Assembly: GCA_963795485.1 (NCBI GenBank)
Contig: CAWCIL010000039.1
Coordinates: 186,001 to 250,000 of the forward strand
DNA length: 64,000 bases
Origin: AP-15 sp963795485
GTDB taxonomy: Bacteria > Pseudomonadota > Alphaproteobacteria > ATCC43930 > CGMCC-115725
Direction: 5' to 3'
In this document: piece after piece, positions 28,494-38,965 of the stretch
How the letters are laid out: every line of letters starts with the position of its first letter
How positions within the stretch are numbered: position 1 is the stretch's first letter
Made by a program: the position numbers and the translations under genes
Notes under the pieces: model-generated
What the model was told of the DNA's origin: nothing
What the model saw: the letters and a program-made list of their open reading frames with translations, nothing else
Databases searched by the model: none

Positions 28494-29652
28494 ATGACCA
28501 ACAGCTTTCGTTTCGATCCGGTCGAACTGCCGCCCGAGGGCAAGGAATTGCGCCGAGGAGGTCCGCGCCTTTCTCGACCACGAGATCGAGGCCGGCACCT
28601 TTTCGCCGCAGGCGGCAAGGGCGGCTTCTCGCGCGAGTTCAGCCGCAAGGTCGGGGCCAAGGGCTGGATCGGCATGACCTGGCCCAAGAAATACGGCGGC
28701 CACGAGCGCTCGCAGCTCGAACGCTATGTCGTGACCGAGGAGATGCTGGCGCCGCACGCGCCGACCCGCGCCCATTCGACCGCCGACCGGCAATCGGGCC
28801 CGGTGATGCTGCGCTACGGCCAGGAGGAGATCCGGAAAAAGATCCTGCCGCGCATCGCTCGGGCGAATTGTGCTTCTGCATCGGCCTCTCCGAGCCCAAT
28901 TCGGGCTCCGACGTGTTCGCCGCCTCGACCCGCGCGACCAAGACCGACGGCGGCTGGCTGGTCAACGGCCGCAAGATCTGGACCGAACGCGCACCAGGCC
29001 GACTACATGATCGCGCTGTTGCGCACCTCGCCCTCGACCAAGGAAAACCGTCGGCACGGGCTGACCCAGTTCCTGGTCGAGATGAAGATTCCGGGGATCA
29101 CCACCCGGCCGATCATCAACCTGACCGGCGGGCATGATTTCAACGAGGTCGTGTTCGACGACGCGTTCCTGCCCGATCTGCACCTGATCGGCGAGGTCGA
29201 CATGGCCTGGAAGCAGGCGACCGACGAACTCGCCTATGAGCGCAGCGGCCCCGACCGCTGGATCGAAACCCTGTCGGCGCCTGGTCGAGCTGGTCCGGGT
29301 CGCCGGCGAGGAGCCGAGCGAGCGCCTGGCCGAAGGCATCGGCCGCAGGTCGCCCATCTCGCGACCCTGCGGCGCATGTCGCTGTCGGTCGCCGGCATGC
29401 TGCAGGCCGGCAAGACGCCGGCGGTCGAATCGGCGGTGGTCAAGGACCTCGGCACCAATTTCGAGCAGGCGCTGCCCGACAAGGTGCGCCTGCATGGCGC
29501 CGGCGCCGAGCGACGCGCAGCCCGACACCAACGACGACCGGTTCGAGGAGGCGCTGCGCTACACGACCCTGATCGCCCCCAAGCTGACGATCCAGGGCGG
29601 CACCCGCGAGATCTTGCGCGGCATCATCGCCCGCGGCCTCGGGCTGCGCTGA
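28494..29652 (+). CDS. Acyl-CoA dehydrogenase family protein, second of a pair (apparent frameshifts)
   Basis: About 386 aa. WIGMTWPKKYGGHERSQLER, then CFCIGLSEPNSGSDVFAAST (FAD/substrate loop), TDGGWLVNGRKIWT, the central NLTGGHDFNEVVFDD and the C-terminal KLTIQGGTREILRGIIARGL are all strong family blocks. They are distributed over three frames with switches near 28552, 28620, 28860, 28993, 29280, 29353 and 29508. It follows the first dehydrogenase by 86 bases. Sequence style fits the FadE-type partners that work as alpha2beta2 pairs, but the acyl substrate is unknown. Confidence 0.87.
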
Positions 29653-29680
29653 TCGCCGCCGAAGGATGCTGAACGTCGGT

Positions 29681-29718
29681 CATTCCGGGGCGCGGCAGAG
29701 CCGCGAGCCCGGAACCGA
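29681..29718. repeat. Palindrome-rich intergenic repeat
   Basis: gtcattccggggcgcggcagagccgcgagcccggaacc behind the second dehydrogenase. It shares the gtcattcc start with the repeats at 28414 and 52422, but the hairpin arms differ (gcgcggc/gccgcg). It looks like a related family of short intergenic elements. Confidence 0.45.
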
Positions 29719-29833
29719 TGAGCACTGGCCTGCGAGCCTCGTGGAAAAGTCCTGTCATGGGTTCCGGGACTGCCCTGCGGGGCATCCTGGAAGGACGGTG
29801 ATCAGGCCGCAATTTTGTCATGGGCAGCGACCA

Positions 29834-31983
29834 ATGCCTGATCTTCGCCCGCTGCTCTCGCCCGACAGCATCGCCATCATCGGCGCCTCGGCCGATGACG
29901 CGACCTGCGCGGCCGGCTGACCCACGCAGCTGATCGGCCACGGCTATCGACGGGCCGGATCTACCCGGTGACCCGCAGCCAGAGCGAGGTGCTGGGCCTG
30001 CGGGCCTATCCCTCGGTCGCCGACCTGCCCGAGCCCGCCGATCTCGCGGTGATCCTGGTGCCGGCGGCGGTGGTGCCGCGACCTTGGACCAATGCGGCCA
30101 ACGCGGCATCCGCGCCGCGGTCGTGATCAGCTCGGGCTTTGCCGAGGAGAAAGGCGAGGCGGCGCACGCCCGCGACCTCGAATTGCGCCGCGTCGCCGAA
30201 CAGCACGGCATGCTGATCTGCGGCCCGAATTCGGAGGGGCTGGTCAACCCGCTGCGGCGGGTCGTCGCGACCTTCAGCCCGGTGTTCCACGATCCGGCGC
30301 GCCCCCTGCTGCCGGCGACCCCGCACGGCCGCCCGATCGCGGTCAGCTGCCAAAGCGGCGCCTTGACCTTCGCTTTCCTCAATCGCGGGCGCGACCGCCA
30401 GCTGCGCTTCACCTATCAGGTCAGCGCCGGCAACCAGACGATCCTCGAAGCGCACGACTATATCGAGTGGGCGCTCGACCATGGCGGCGCCGACATCTTC
30501 CTGGTCTATCTCGAAGGGATCCGCCGACCCGACCGGTTCCGCGCCGTCGCCGACAAGGCGGCGCCGCCGGCAAGCCGCTGATCGTCGCCAAGGTCGGCCG
30601 CTCCGACGCCGGGCGCCGCGCCGCGGCCTCGCATACCGGCTCGCTCGCCCATGCCGGCGTCGATCGACGACGCGATCTTCCGCCATCACGGCATCATCCG
30701 CGGCGAAGACCTCGACCACATGCTCGACGTCGCCGCCGCGTTTTCGTTTTGCCCGTTGCCGCGCGGCAACCGCGTCGCGGTCATCACCGGCTCGGGCGGC
30801 AGTGCGGTGTGGATGGCCGACATCCTCTCGGCGCACGGGCTCGAAGTGCCGGTGCTGGAAGACGACATCCAGCGCCGCATCCTGGCGCTTGCTGCCGTCC
30901 TACGCCTCGGCGCAGAACCCGGTCGACGCCACCGCCCAGGCGATCCACGAGGTCGGCTATGCGCGGATCATCGAGATCCTGCGCCAATCGCAGCGGATCG
31001 ACACGATCCTGCTGATCGGCTCGCTGGCCAACGAGGCCACCGCGGCCGGGCACGCGGCGGAGCTGGCGACGCTGACCGGCCCGCGCGACCAGCCGATCCT
31101 GTTATGCGCTTATACCAGCGCCTCGCCGGCGGCGATGGCCGCCTTCGCCGAGGCCGGCATCCCCTGCTACACCTCGATGCCGAGCTGCGCCCGCGCGATC
31201 AGGGCATTGGTCGATTACGGCCGCTTCCAGGCGCGCCGCCGGCATCCGCCGCCATCCGCGACCCCGCCGGCTTTGCGCGAGGAAACCGCCCGCGCGCTCG
31301 CCGCCGCCGGGCCGGTGCTGACCGAGCACAAGGCCAAGGAACTGCTCGCCCTTTACGGCATCCCCCGCCCGCCCGAGGCGCTGGCGACCTCCGCCGACGC
31401 GGCTGTTGCGGCTGCCGCCCGGATCGGCGGCGCGGTGGCGCTCAAGGTGCAGTCGCCCGAGATCACCCACAAGACCGAAGCCGGCGCCGTGGCGCTCGGC
31501 GTCGCCGGCGATACGGCGGTGCGCGAGGCTTACGCGCAGGTGTTGGGCAATGCCGTCGCCGCCCACCCCAGCGCCGCGATCCAGGGTGTGCTGGTGCAGC
31601 AGATGGCGCCGCCCGGCCTCGAAATGATCCTCGGCGTCAGCCGCGACCCCGATTTCGGCCCGATGCTGATGGTCGGCCTCGGCGGCATCCACGTCGAAGT
31701 GTTGCGCGACGTCGCCTTCGCCCCGGTGCCGATCGGCCCCGACGAAGCCCTGGCCCTCCTCGCCGAGCTGCGCGGCGCCGCCCTCCTCGACGGCGTGCGC
31801 GGCGCCCCGCCCGCCGACAAACCCGCCCTCGCCGAGCTGATCGCCGCCCTCTCCCGTTTCGCCGCCGACCACGCCGACCAAATCGCCGAAATCGACCTCA
31901 ACCCGGTCATCCTCCACCCCCAAACCCAAGGCCTGACCATCGTCGACGCCCTGATCGTCAAACGCCAACCCACGGACGGATAA
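29834..31983 (+). CDS. NDP-forming acyl-CoA synthetase (acetate-CoA ligase family; apparent frameshifts)
   Basis: About 715 aa. Domain order: a CoA-binding Rossmann domain (SIAIIGASADD, YPVTRSQSEVLG), a succinyl-CoA-ligase-like domain (GPNSEGLVNPL, VSCQSGALTFAF, ASHTGSLAHAG, VITGSGGSAVWMADIL), then an ATP-grasp domain (KELLALYGIPRPPEALA, ALKVQSPEITHKTEAGAVAL, LGGIHVEVLRDVAF, DLNPVILHP). The last 250 residues are intact; about eight frame switches lie between 29910 and 30890. It activates a carboxylic acid to its CoA ester, fitting the acyl-CoA dehydrogenases upstream. A TGA near 29918 is explained by a frame error and does not suggest selenocysteine. Confidence 0.88.
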
Positions 31984-32266
31984 AGCCGCAGTCCCGCGAC
32001 GCGCGACCCAAGGGTGGCTGCCGGACGATCCTCGTCCCTGTGCCCGGTGTCTCCCCAGCGCCGATAGCGGTCACCGCAGCGTGACGCGCCTCTCTTGGGC
32101 AGTACCTTGCCGGCCGCGCCGAGAACTTTCTCAGCCTGAAAGTCCTAACGAAGGCGCCGAAGACCAAAACGACCACGGCCGCGAGCCGAGACGGTAACAT
32201 CGAACGTGCTTGCCGGTTGCGCGGAGCCCCTAACTGTAGCCCCTGAAATGTAGCGCACCCTGGACT

Positions 32267-32917
32267 TTAGGGATTCACCCGTACGTACACCCCGGCAGAA
32301 CCCGGTGCATGCGTCATGGCCTGCCGCATGCGCGGCGAATTGGGCGAGGAATGTTGCTGTTGCTCCTTCCACTCCGCGCTTTCGGGCACGGCCGTACTGG
32401 CAAATTCGTAGACCGTGCTGTAGCCGCTGGTACCCTCGAGAACCCGATAGCGGCGAGCGTAGATCACTCCCGGCACCTTGCGGTAGCCTGGCACATATTC
32501 CCCACTGTACCAGGCGTTCCACTCCGCATCGACCTCGGCGGGGACGGACATGCGGCCAATCTGCAACACCGGCGCCATGCCACGCTCCGGCATTTCGATG
32601 CCGTCCGGGTAAATCTGTTCCCCGACAATGCGTGTCAAATTCTTCCCAATCACGGACGGCGAGACTTTCTGTCCCCACGGCGTCCGCGGCCGGTTGGTAA
32701 ACGCCGGCGTCTGCATCACCGCCACGCTTTCCAGTTCATAGCATGCCAGGTACTGCGGGCCACCCTTGACCGCCTCGTAGCGGGCCGCTGAGAGAATACC
32801 GGGAACCGACAGCAATTCCGGTAGATGTTCCTTGTTATACCACTTGTTGAATTCCTGCACGTGCTGGGCGTCGATATCAACGTACACCATGAAAATCCCG
32901 CGACCTTTTTGTGCCAT
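32267..32917 (-). CDS. Protein with two tandem EthD/ABM-like (dimeric alpha/beta barrel) repeats
   Basis: 216 aa, intact. The N-terminal half has GIFMVYVDIDAQHVQEFNKW with YNKEHLPELLSVPGILSAAR and a final QYLACYELES; the C-terminal half repeats the design as VDAEWNAWYSGEYVPGYRKV, then YARRYRV and YSTVYEF. Such W-Y-x-x-E-H-x-P patterns mark small ferredoxin-like enzymes or binders acting on bulky hydrophobic substrates. The family is uncharacterised as far as I know. The ATG at 32917 has an ggag ribosome-binding site. It is divergent from the LLM gene at 33440. Confidence 0.75.
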   Translation of the reverse strand: MAQKGRGIFMVYVDIDAQHVQEFNKWYNKEHLPELLSVPGILSAARYEAVKGGPQYLACYELESVAVMQTPAFTNRPRTPWGQKVSPSVIGKNLTRIVGEQIYPDGIEMPERGMAPVLQIGRMSVPAEVDAEWNAWYSGEYVPGYRKVPGVIYARRYRVLEGTSGYSTVYEFASTAVPESAEWKEQQQHSSPNSPRMRQAMTHAPGSAGVYVRVNP

Positions 32918-33439
32918 ATGTCCGTCTCCTGCGTGAGGCGTAGCCGCTATCGTTTTGCCTCGTCTCGTTGGCACCCGAGTCCTCACGCCTGGAGCCCAGG
33001 AGAGACACGAGACACCAACTGGGGAGCCATCTTAGCCGACATTCCCCAGATTCCGAGGCTGTTGAGAGCAATCTTCCGTCTCATCGACACACACCGCAGG
33101 CCGCAAATGCGTTAGAGCGGGCGAGAGGGCCGGATTGGGGCATGAGAACCGGTTCCTACGCCGCCCAGATCGTCCGCGTATCGGGTGAGGCGACGTTCCT
33201 GGAAGCACGCGATGATAAGCGAGGCGCCGATCGCGGACCCAGGCCTACCATACCGACGCAGGCAAAGCGCTGTATTTCAGCGCGGCGGGGCCAGTGAACG
33301 GCCGATGGTGGCGCCTGCCGGGTATGCAAACGCGCGATTTGCGGTTGCTCAAAACGCTCAAGACAGCAACCGTGGTGTCGACACCGCTGGCAATCTGGTG
33401 AATGTCGGATAAGACCGCGTTCAGGGAAGGTCCCATTCG
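32918..33439. other. Intergenic region between divergent genes
   Basis: 522 bases between the two-repeat protein and the LLM oxidoreductase. It must contain both promoters. No gene, clear operator or hairpin repeat was recognised; several short frames look like chance. Its length allows for a lost small regulator, but nothing in the sequence shows one. Confidence 0.4.
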
Positions 33440-34489
33440 ATGGAATTAGGTATCTATCACGAGTTTCCGGTGCTGCCGGGCCGCAGCCAGGCCGAATGCT
33501 TCGCCGCCGGGTTTGACATCGTCGACGCCAGCGAGGAATACGGCCTCGACGTGATGTGGCTCGCGGAACTGCATTTCGACAAACGGCGCGCCCTCGCCGC
33601 CAGCCCGCTGGTCCTTGGTACCGCGATCGCGGCCCGCACCGAAAGGATCAGGATCGGGACCAGCGTGCAGGTGCTTCCGCTGGCCAATCCGCTTCGCATC
33701 GCCGAGGAAGCCGCGACCTTGGACCATGTCTCCAAGGGCCGACTGATCTTCGGCGTCGGGCGCAGCGGTGTCGTGAAGACCTATGAGGCGTTGAACATCG
33801 CCTATTCCGAAAGCAAGGACCGCGAGCTCGAGTGTCTGGAAATCATTCAACGCGCTTGGCGGGAAGAAAATTTCTCCTACAAGGGCAAGTTTTACGATAT
33901 CCAAGACGTTACGGTGGTGCCGCAGCCGGTGCAACAACCGACACCCGAAATCCGCATCGCGGCGGTGAGCGTCGAAACATTCCCCGCGGCTGGCAACGCT
34001 GGCCAAGGCCTGTTCCTGTCGGTGCGGCACGAGGATGTGCGGATGTTCAAGCAGCACATCGACGTCTACCGCAAAGCCTGGACCGACTCCGGACATCCCG
34101 GGGAGGCACCCGTCTATCTACGTTGCCCCGGCTTCGTCGCCAAAACCGATGCGGCGGCCCAGGAAGCCTACGGGCCAACGCTGATGCGGCATTTCCAAAA
34201 TCAAAGCCGCCTGCTCGCCGATTCCTCTCGTCGGCAAAACAGCCCGCCGGACCACCCGCGCTGGAAAACCTCGCAGCGCCTCACTGAAATCACGCTCGAG
34301 GAAACATTACGCGGTTCGGTGTTCATTGGCTCACCGGAGACGGTGGTGGGCAAGTTGCAAGACCTACAACGCGATATCGGGCTGTCGGGCGTGCAATTGG
34401 AAACGAATTGCGCGGGCCTGGCCGATCACGCGGCGGAACGAGAGGCGATCCGGCTACTGGCGCGGGAGGTCAAGTCGGCGTTCCGTTGA
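33440..34489 (+). CDS. LLM-class flavin-dependent oxidoreductase
   Basis: 349 aa and intact. It opens MELGIYHEFPVLPGRSQAE and shows DVMWLAELHFDKRR, the conserved TSVQVLPLANPLRIAEE (strand beta-4 with the cis-peptide region), and KGRLIFGVGRSGVVKTYEAL. Luciferase-like monooxygenases of this type use FMNH2 and oxygen. It does not resemble the enzyme at 12885 closely. The substrate is unknown; the divergent two-repeat protein may act with it. Confidence 0.9.
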   Translation: MELGIYHEFPVLPGRSQAECFAAGFDIVDASEEYGLDVMWLAELHFDKRRALAASPLVLGTAIAARTERIRIGTSVQVLPLANPLRIAEEAATLDHVSKGRLIFGVGRSGVVKTYEALNIAYSESKDRELECLEIIQRAWREENFSYKGKFYDIQDVTVVPQPVQQPTPEIRIAAVSVETFPAAGNAGQGLFLSVRHEDVRMFKQHIDVYRKAWTDSGHPGEAPVYLRCPGFVAKTDAAAQEAYGPTLMRHFQNQSRLLADSSRRQNSPPDHPRWKTSQRLTEITLEETLRGSVFIGSPETVVGKLQDLQRDIGLSGVQLETNCAGLADHAAEREAIRLLAREVKSAFR

Positions 34490-34901
34490 ACGCGGCTTCG
34501 AGCCCCCGCGGCGACGATCGTGAATGGCCGGAGTGGGGCATGAGCGGGCATTCCATGTGAACTTGGCGAACTTCCGGGATGGGTTGAGAGCGGGCGCCGA
34601 AGCATGGATCGATGATCGATTAGGGCCGGCTTCGAATTAGCGGGCCGACATTGACATTTCGGCAAATTGCGAGTATGATGATGCTGAGCGAATCGATTGG
34701 CCGGGGCGCATGTGGGTGAGGCAGCTCTTGACGGCATTCGGCGAAGGGAGGCAGGTTGCGGGGCAGTGCACCCGATATATTGGCGGTTGGGTGACAACCT
34801 ATGCACGAATCCCGCCTGATCTCATTCTGATAAAACAGGGATGCAGGTAACACTGGACTAAATCCCAAGTTGTACCCTATCCGAAGAGAGGGCCCTGCGA
34901 C
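34490..34901. other. Intergenic region without a supported gene
   Basis: 412 bases between the LLM gene and the enoyl-CoA hydratase homologue. AT content is higher than in the neighbours between about 34640 and 34880. Presumably it holds the promoter of the downstream gene. No RNA, repeat or peptide was recognised. Confidence 0.4.
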
Positions 34902-35703
34902 ATGACCGAACACCCCCTCCTACCGCGAGATCGGCGTCAGTCGTGATGGGCTATGTCGCGACCGTCGAGATGCGCCGGCCGCCGCATAATTTCTTCGACA
35001 GCGCGCTCGTCGCCGAGATCGGCGAGGCGTTCGAGCGGCTCGACGCCGACCCGGATTGCCGGGCGATCGTGTTTGCCGCCGAGGGCCGCTCGTTCTGCGC
35101 CGGCGCCGATTTTTCGAAGCGCATGGATACCGGCACGGTCGCCGAGAGCGCCCGCAGCGGCGCCGGCAAGCACCTCTACAAGGAGGCGATCCGGCTCTTC
35201 CGCACCAAAAAGCCGATCGTCGCCGCGGTGCAGGGTGCGGCGGTCGGCGGCGGGCTCGGCCTCGCCCTCGTCGCCGATTTCCGCGTCACCTGCCAGGAGG
35301 CGCGGTTCAGCGCCAATTTCAACCGTCTCGGCTTTCACCCGGGTTTCGGCCTGACCGCGACCTTGCCGCGGCTCGTCGGCGCGCAGCAGGCGGCGTTGCT
35401 GTTCTATACCGGCCGCCGCATCCCCGGCGACGAGGCCGTCCGCATCGGCCTCGCCGATCTCTTGGTGCCGCAGGCCGAGGTGCGCGCCGGCCGCGCAAAA
35501 GCTCGCCCTCGAAATCGCCCAATCGTCGCCGCTCGCCGTGGTGGCGACGCGCGAGACCGCTGCGCCGCGGCCTCGTCGATGCGATCGAGGCGGCGACCGA
35601 GCGCGAGCTCGTCGAGCAGGATTGGCTGCGCCGCACCGAGGATTTCGCCGAGGGCGTCAAGGCGATGGCCGACCGCCGCCTCCCCGATTTCCGCGGCCGC
35701 TGA
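34902..35703 (+). CDS. Enoyl-CoA hydratase/isomerase family protein (apparent frameshifts)
   Basis: Crotonase-fold protein, about 265 aa. The start MTEHPSYREIGVSRDG is recovered by placing frame changes near 34917 and 34948; then YVATVEMRRPPHNFF, the oxyanion loop RSFCAGADFS and VQGAAVGGGLGLALVADFRV follow. Further switches occur near 35495 and 35556. By eye both catalytic Glu positions are replaced (GGGLGLAL and ANFNRLG), so it is not a standard hydratase. Its stop is ten bases from the convergent synthase-family gene. Confidence 0.85.
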
Positions 35704-35712
35704 CCGAGGAGG

Positions 35713-36605
35713 TCAGAACCGGCGGCGCAATGCCGCGATGGCGAGCCGCCAGCTCTGCAGCGGGTCGGGGCTGCGCCAGCGCCGGGGCGAACGGGTCGTA
35801 TCCGGCACGGTCCAGCCGCCGCAGAAAATGTCGCGCGATGACCGCCGGCAGCAGCGCCGGCAGCGCCTGTCGCGGGATCGCGCCAGCGATCGGCTGCACC
35901 GCCCGCAGATGGTTCCGCGCCGCGGCGGCGATCTCGGCAACGGCCGCGCGAACCGCCGGCGTACCCTGCCGTGCGGCGATCGTCCTCGGGCTCGAGACTG
36001 TGGCGTGCGGCAATGTCGAGCGGGACGATCGGGCGCCCCCTCGCCGCCAGATACGGCATCGCCCGCAGCAGACCCGAGAGCGCATAGGCGATGCCGACAT
36101 GACGCCCGGCCTCGACCGCGGCCGCATCGCGCACCCCGAGCGCCTCCAGCGCCAGATATACGAGCTGCGAGGAGGTTCCCTCTGCGTAGTCCTCGAGGCC
36201 GGCGAGAGCGGCCGGCGGCTCTTCGTCGAAATCGGCTTCGCGCGCCTCGATCAGCCGGTCGAGATGGGCCCGCGTCAGCCCCCGCTCGCGGATCGTCATG
36301 GCCAGCGCCTCGACTACTGGATGGCGACGCACCGGGCCGCCGGCATAGATGGCGGCGATGGTTTCGCGCCACCATTCGAGCCGGATCCGGCCGAGCACCG
36401 GCTGGCTGACCGCCTCGCGCACCCTTGCAATCTCATAGTTGAAGGCGTAAAGCGCGAACAGCGCCTCGCGGCGCGCGGCCGGGGCAAACAGCGCCGTCTG
36501 GTACCGGTCGCGGTCGTGACGCCGCACCAACGCCGCGGCCGGCGACAACCCGTCCGCCCCGGCGGAACGCTGGGCCGCAGCCGGCGTTTTTTCACGCAAC
36601 CGCAT
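35713..36605 (-). CDS. Squalene/phytoene synthase family protein (apparent frameshifts)
   Basis: About 295 aa. The opening block DRYQTALFAPAARREALFAL, then YAFNYEIARVREAVSQPVLG and RLEWWRETI resembles the alphaproteobacterial/NDUFAF6-like branch of the family more than carotenoid enzymes. The classical DxxxD prenyl-diphosphate motifs are weak (EDYAEGTSSQ is the nearest), which again fits the NDUFAF6-like branch, where an assembly role is suspected. Frames switch near 35985 and 35755. The ATG at 36605 is chosen over 36629 because it avoids overlap with sodB, which starts 23 bases away on the other strand. Confidence 0.8.
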
Positions 36606-36627
36606 CACCTGACACGGGATGGTCGCC

Positions 36628-37230
36628 ATGGCTTTTGAACTGCCGCCCCTGCCCTATCCGAAAAATGCGCTGGAGCCGCACCTCTCCGAGCGGACGATGG
36701 AATTCCATCACGACAGGCATCACCAGGCCTATGTCACGAACCTGAACAACCTAGTCAAGGGCTCGCCGATGGAGAGCCAGTCGCTCGAACAGATCATCAA
36801 GGCGACGTACAAGGACAGCTCGAAGACCGGCGTCTTCAACAACGCCGCGCAGGTGTGGAACCACACCTTCTTCTGGCACTCGATGAAGCCGCATGGCGGC
36901 GGCGCGCCGACCGGCAACGTCGCCGCGGCGATCACCCGCGACTGCGGCGGCATCGACAAATTCAAGGAACAGTTCAAGACGACCGCGGTCGGCCAGTTCG
37001 GCAGCGGCTGGGCATGGCTCGTTTCCGACAAGGGCCAGCTCAAGATCATCGGCACGCCGAACGCGGTCGACCCGCTGGCCGAAGGCCAGACGGCGCTGCT
37101 GACCTGCGACGTGTGGGAGCACGCCTATTACCTCGACTTTCAGAACCGCCGGCCCGATTTCGTGCAGACTTTTCTCGACCACTTGGTCAATTGGGATTTC
37201 GTCGCCCAAAACCTCGCCAAAGCGGGCTGA
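36628..37230 (+). CDS. sodB: Superoxide dismutase [Fe]
   Basis: 200 aa, intact. Metal ligands H27, H79, D161 and H165 are in the right context (EFHHDRHHQAY, WNHTFFWHSM, DVWEHAYYLDF). The AAQVWNH block with Gln two residues before Trp marks the iron type. Disproportionates superoxide in the cytoplasm. It is divergent from the synthase-family gene, with starts 22 bases apart, so their promoters must overlap each other's coding start. Confidence 0.96.
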   Translation: MAFELPPLPYPKNALEPHLSERTMEFHHDRHHQAYVTNLNNLVKGSPMESQSLEQIIKATYKDSSKTGVFNNAAQVWNHTFFWHSMKPHGGGAPTGNVAAAITRDCGGIDKFKEQFKTTAVGQFGSGWAWLVSDKGQLKIIGTPNAVDPLAEGQTALLTCDVWEHAYYLDFQNRRPDFVQTFLDHLVNWDFVAQNLAKAG

Positions 37231-37289
37231 CCCAGTCGCCGGCGCGCCCTCCCTCCCCGCCTCAACGCGCGAGGAGGACGTGGCCAGGA

Positions 37290-38017
37290 TCACAGGCCGC
37301 GGTCGAGCAGACGCGGTATATCGCGATAGGTCAACGATCCGCGCGCGTCGAGCACGCGATCTCGCGCGGCGGCGTCGCCAGCCCTGCGATGCGCCTTTCG
37401 CCAGCACGCGCCCTCGACACCTGGATCGAGCGGCGGCCCACGGTTGTGCCCGAGGCCGGGTGGCGGCGGAGTTCGGACTTGATCCGGCCATCCCGCGATT
37501 ACTTCGGCTCGACCGGTCTGCATCCGCTTCTGCGCATGGCTTTCCGCATTGGCGCGGAACACCTGATCGGTCATCCGTTTCTGCTGCTCGGGCATCGCGT
37601 TGTAGAGGTTTTCGAAGGCCGGGACCAGCTTCTGCACATGCTGGGCATGGGCCTCGGCGATCTGCTCGTAGGACTGCATGTTCTGCAGCGCATTCATCGT
37701 CGGGTACTGCTGAGCGCGCTGCATGAACACCTGGTCCATGTCGCGAGCATTGTCGCGCATGACCTGGGCGAACTGGTCCCATTGCGGCTGCTCGGCCGGG
37801 GTGATGCGCAGCTGCGCGTGCATTTGCCTGATATGGGTCTCGACTCGTTGCTCGGCGGTATTGCCAGGAGCCGGCTGCGAGGTCATCGGCGAGGCGGCGG
37901 CCGCCGGCGGGGTGGCCGGCGGCGCGCCTGAGCCGATTGCGCCAGCGCAGCGCCGGGCAGCGCCAGCAATCCAGCCACGGCGGCGGAAGCGAGATAGCTC
38001 GATCGAAATGATTTCAT
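37290..38017 (-). CDS. Exported LTXXQ/Spy-like protein (apparent frameshift)
   Basis: Signal peptide MKSFRSSYLASAAVAGLLAL ending in AQA at about residue 31, then a Pro/Ala linker. A helical region follows: HIRQMHAQLRITPAEQPQWD with a downstream FAQVMRDNARDMDQ, then MNALQNMQSYEQIAEAHAQH. This matches Spy/CpxP-like periplasmic chaperones (LTxxQ family). The frame moves once near 37925. The last 70 residues contain GHNRGPPLD, common in other alphaproteobacterial proteins, and may be read-through of an untraced frame error. Confidence 0.7.
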
Positions 38018-38128
38018 CGGAGCTGTTCCTCGGTCTGATCGGAAGGGTCTGATCGGGATCCGCCGGACCAAGACCTCGGTGGCCGCGACGGCGGAAAAAG
38101 GGCTCGGGCTCGGGCGCCGTGCCGCTGC

Positions 38129-38426
38129 TCAATAGCCGTAGCCGTAATAAACCGGCGGCGGCGGGCGTATAATAGCCCGGCGGCGGACCGTAATAGACCG
38201 GCGGCGGCGCATAGTAGCCGTTATAGGGGCTGGACGAGGCGATCGCCGCCCCGAGGCCGAGTCCGACAATCCCGCCGACGATCGCAGCACCGGCGGCACC
38301 GCCCCCGCCGCCGTGATGATAACCCCCGCGGTAGCCGCCGCCGTGATGCCAATCGGCCGCATGGACGTTCGGGGCCAGCGCAAGGGCCGCGGAGAACGCG
38401 GCAGCTGTCAGAATGTGTGTACGCAT
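38129..38426 (-). CDS. Small exported Gly/Tyr/Pro-rich protein (one apparent frameshift)
   Basis: Signal peptide (ILTAAAFSAALALAPNVHA), then HHGGGYRGGYHHGGGGG, a glycine-zipper-like helix (GAAIVGGIVGLGLGAAI) and a YYAPPPVYYGPPPGYY tail that continues, after a frame move near 38165, to VYYGYGY. Such proteins are common in Alphaproteobacteria and presumably envelope-associated; the function is not known. It precedes the LTXXQ gene on the same strand. Confidence 0.7.
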
Positions 38427-38558
38427 AACGATGCTCGCTCGCTGTGGCGGTTATCGTGAGAACCGCAGCGAGGGCCGAGTGAGTTCCCGCGCGCATCAGC
38501 CCCGCGCCGGTTGTGCGGTGCCGGGGGGCTCCGCCTCATGGCCGACCCTGAGCCGCCG

Positions 38559-38934
38559 TCAGGCCGGCGGCAGCAGCGCCGCCGCGACCCGGCGGTCCTC
38601 GGCCAAGAGCACGCCGTAGGTGCGGCAGGCCGCACCGGTGTCCATCGGCTCGAGCGCGATCCCGGCCCGGCGCAGCGCCTCGCGCAGCCCGCCGGCGATC
38701 ATCCCCGTCCGACGTCCGAGTCCAAGCAGCAGGATCTGCACCCCGCCATGCTCGATCACCGGAGCCAGGCTGTCCCAGCTGACCGCAGCGGCATCGGCGA
38801 CGGCCCATGGCAGGGTCAGCTCGGGAAAGACCAGCACCGGGCCGCGCCAGATCGTCCCGCTGATGCGGAACCCGCTCGGGCCATAGCGCTCGATGACCTG
38901 ACGGCCGGACGGGAACGAGCGGGGTCAGATCCAT
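38559..38934 (-). CDS. Mth938-like domain protein (DUF498; one apparent frameshift)
   Basis: About 125 aa. MDLTPLVPV, then (after a frame move near 38908) GRQVIERYGPSGFRISG, LVFPELTLPWAV, VQILLLGLGRRTGMI and EPMDTGAACRTYGVLLAEDR, the conserved end of the family. This fold occurs in human AAMDC and in NDUFAF3, a complex I assembly factor. It directly follows secF on the same strand, the usual alphaproteobacterial position. Confidence 0.88.
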
Positions 38935-38965
38935 CGCCGCCGCTCCGCGCCCCGCCCTGTCAGGG

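Noticed and set aside
29915..29925. In-frame TGA in the NDP-forming synthetase as a selenocysteine codon
   Set aside because: The TGA disappears when the nearby frame errors are corrected, and family members have no Cys or Sec there.
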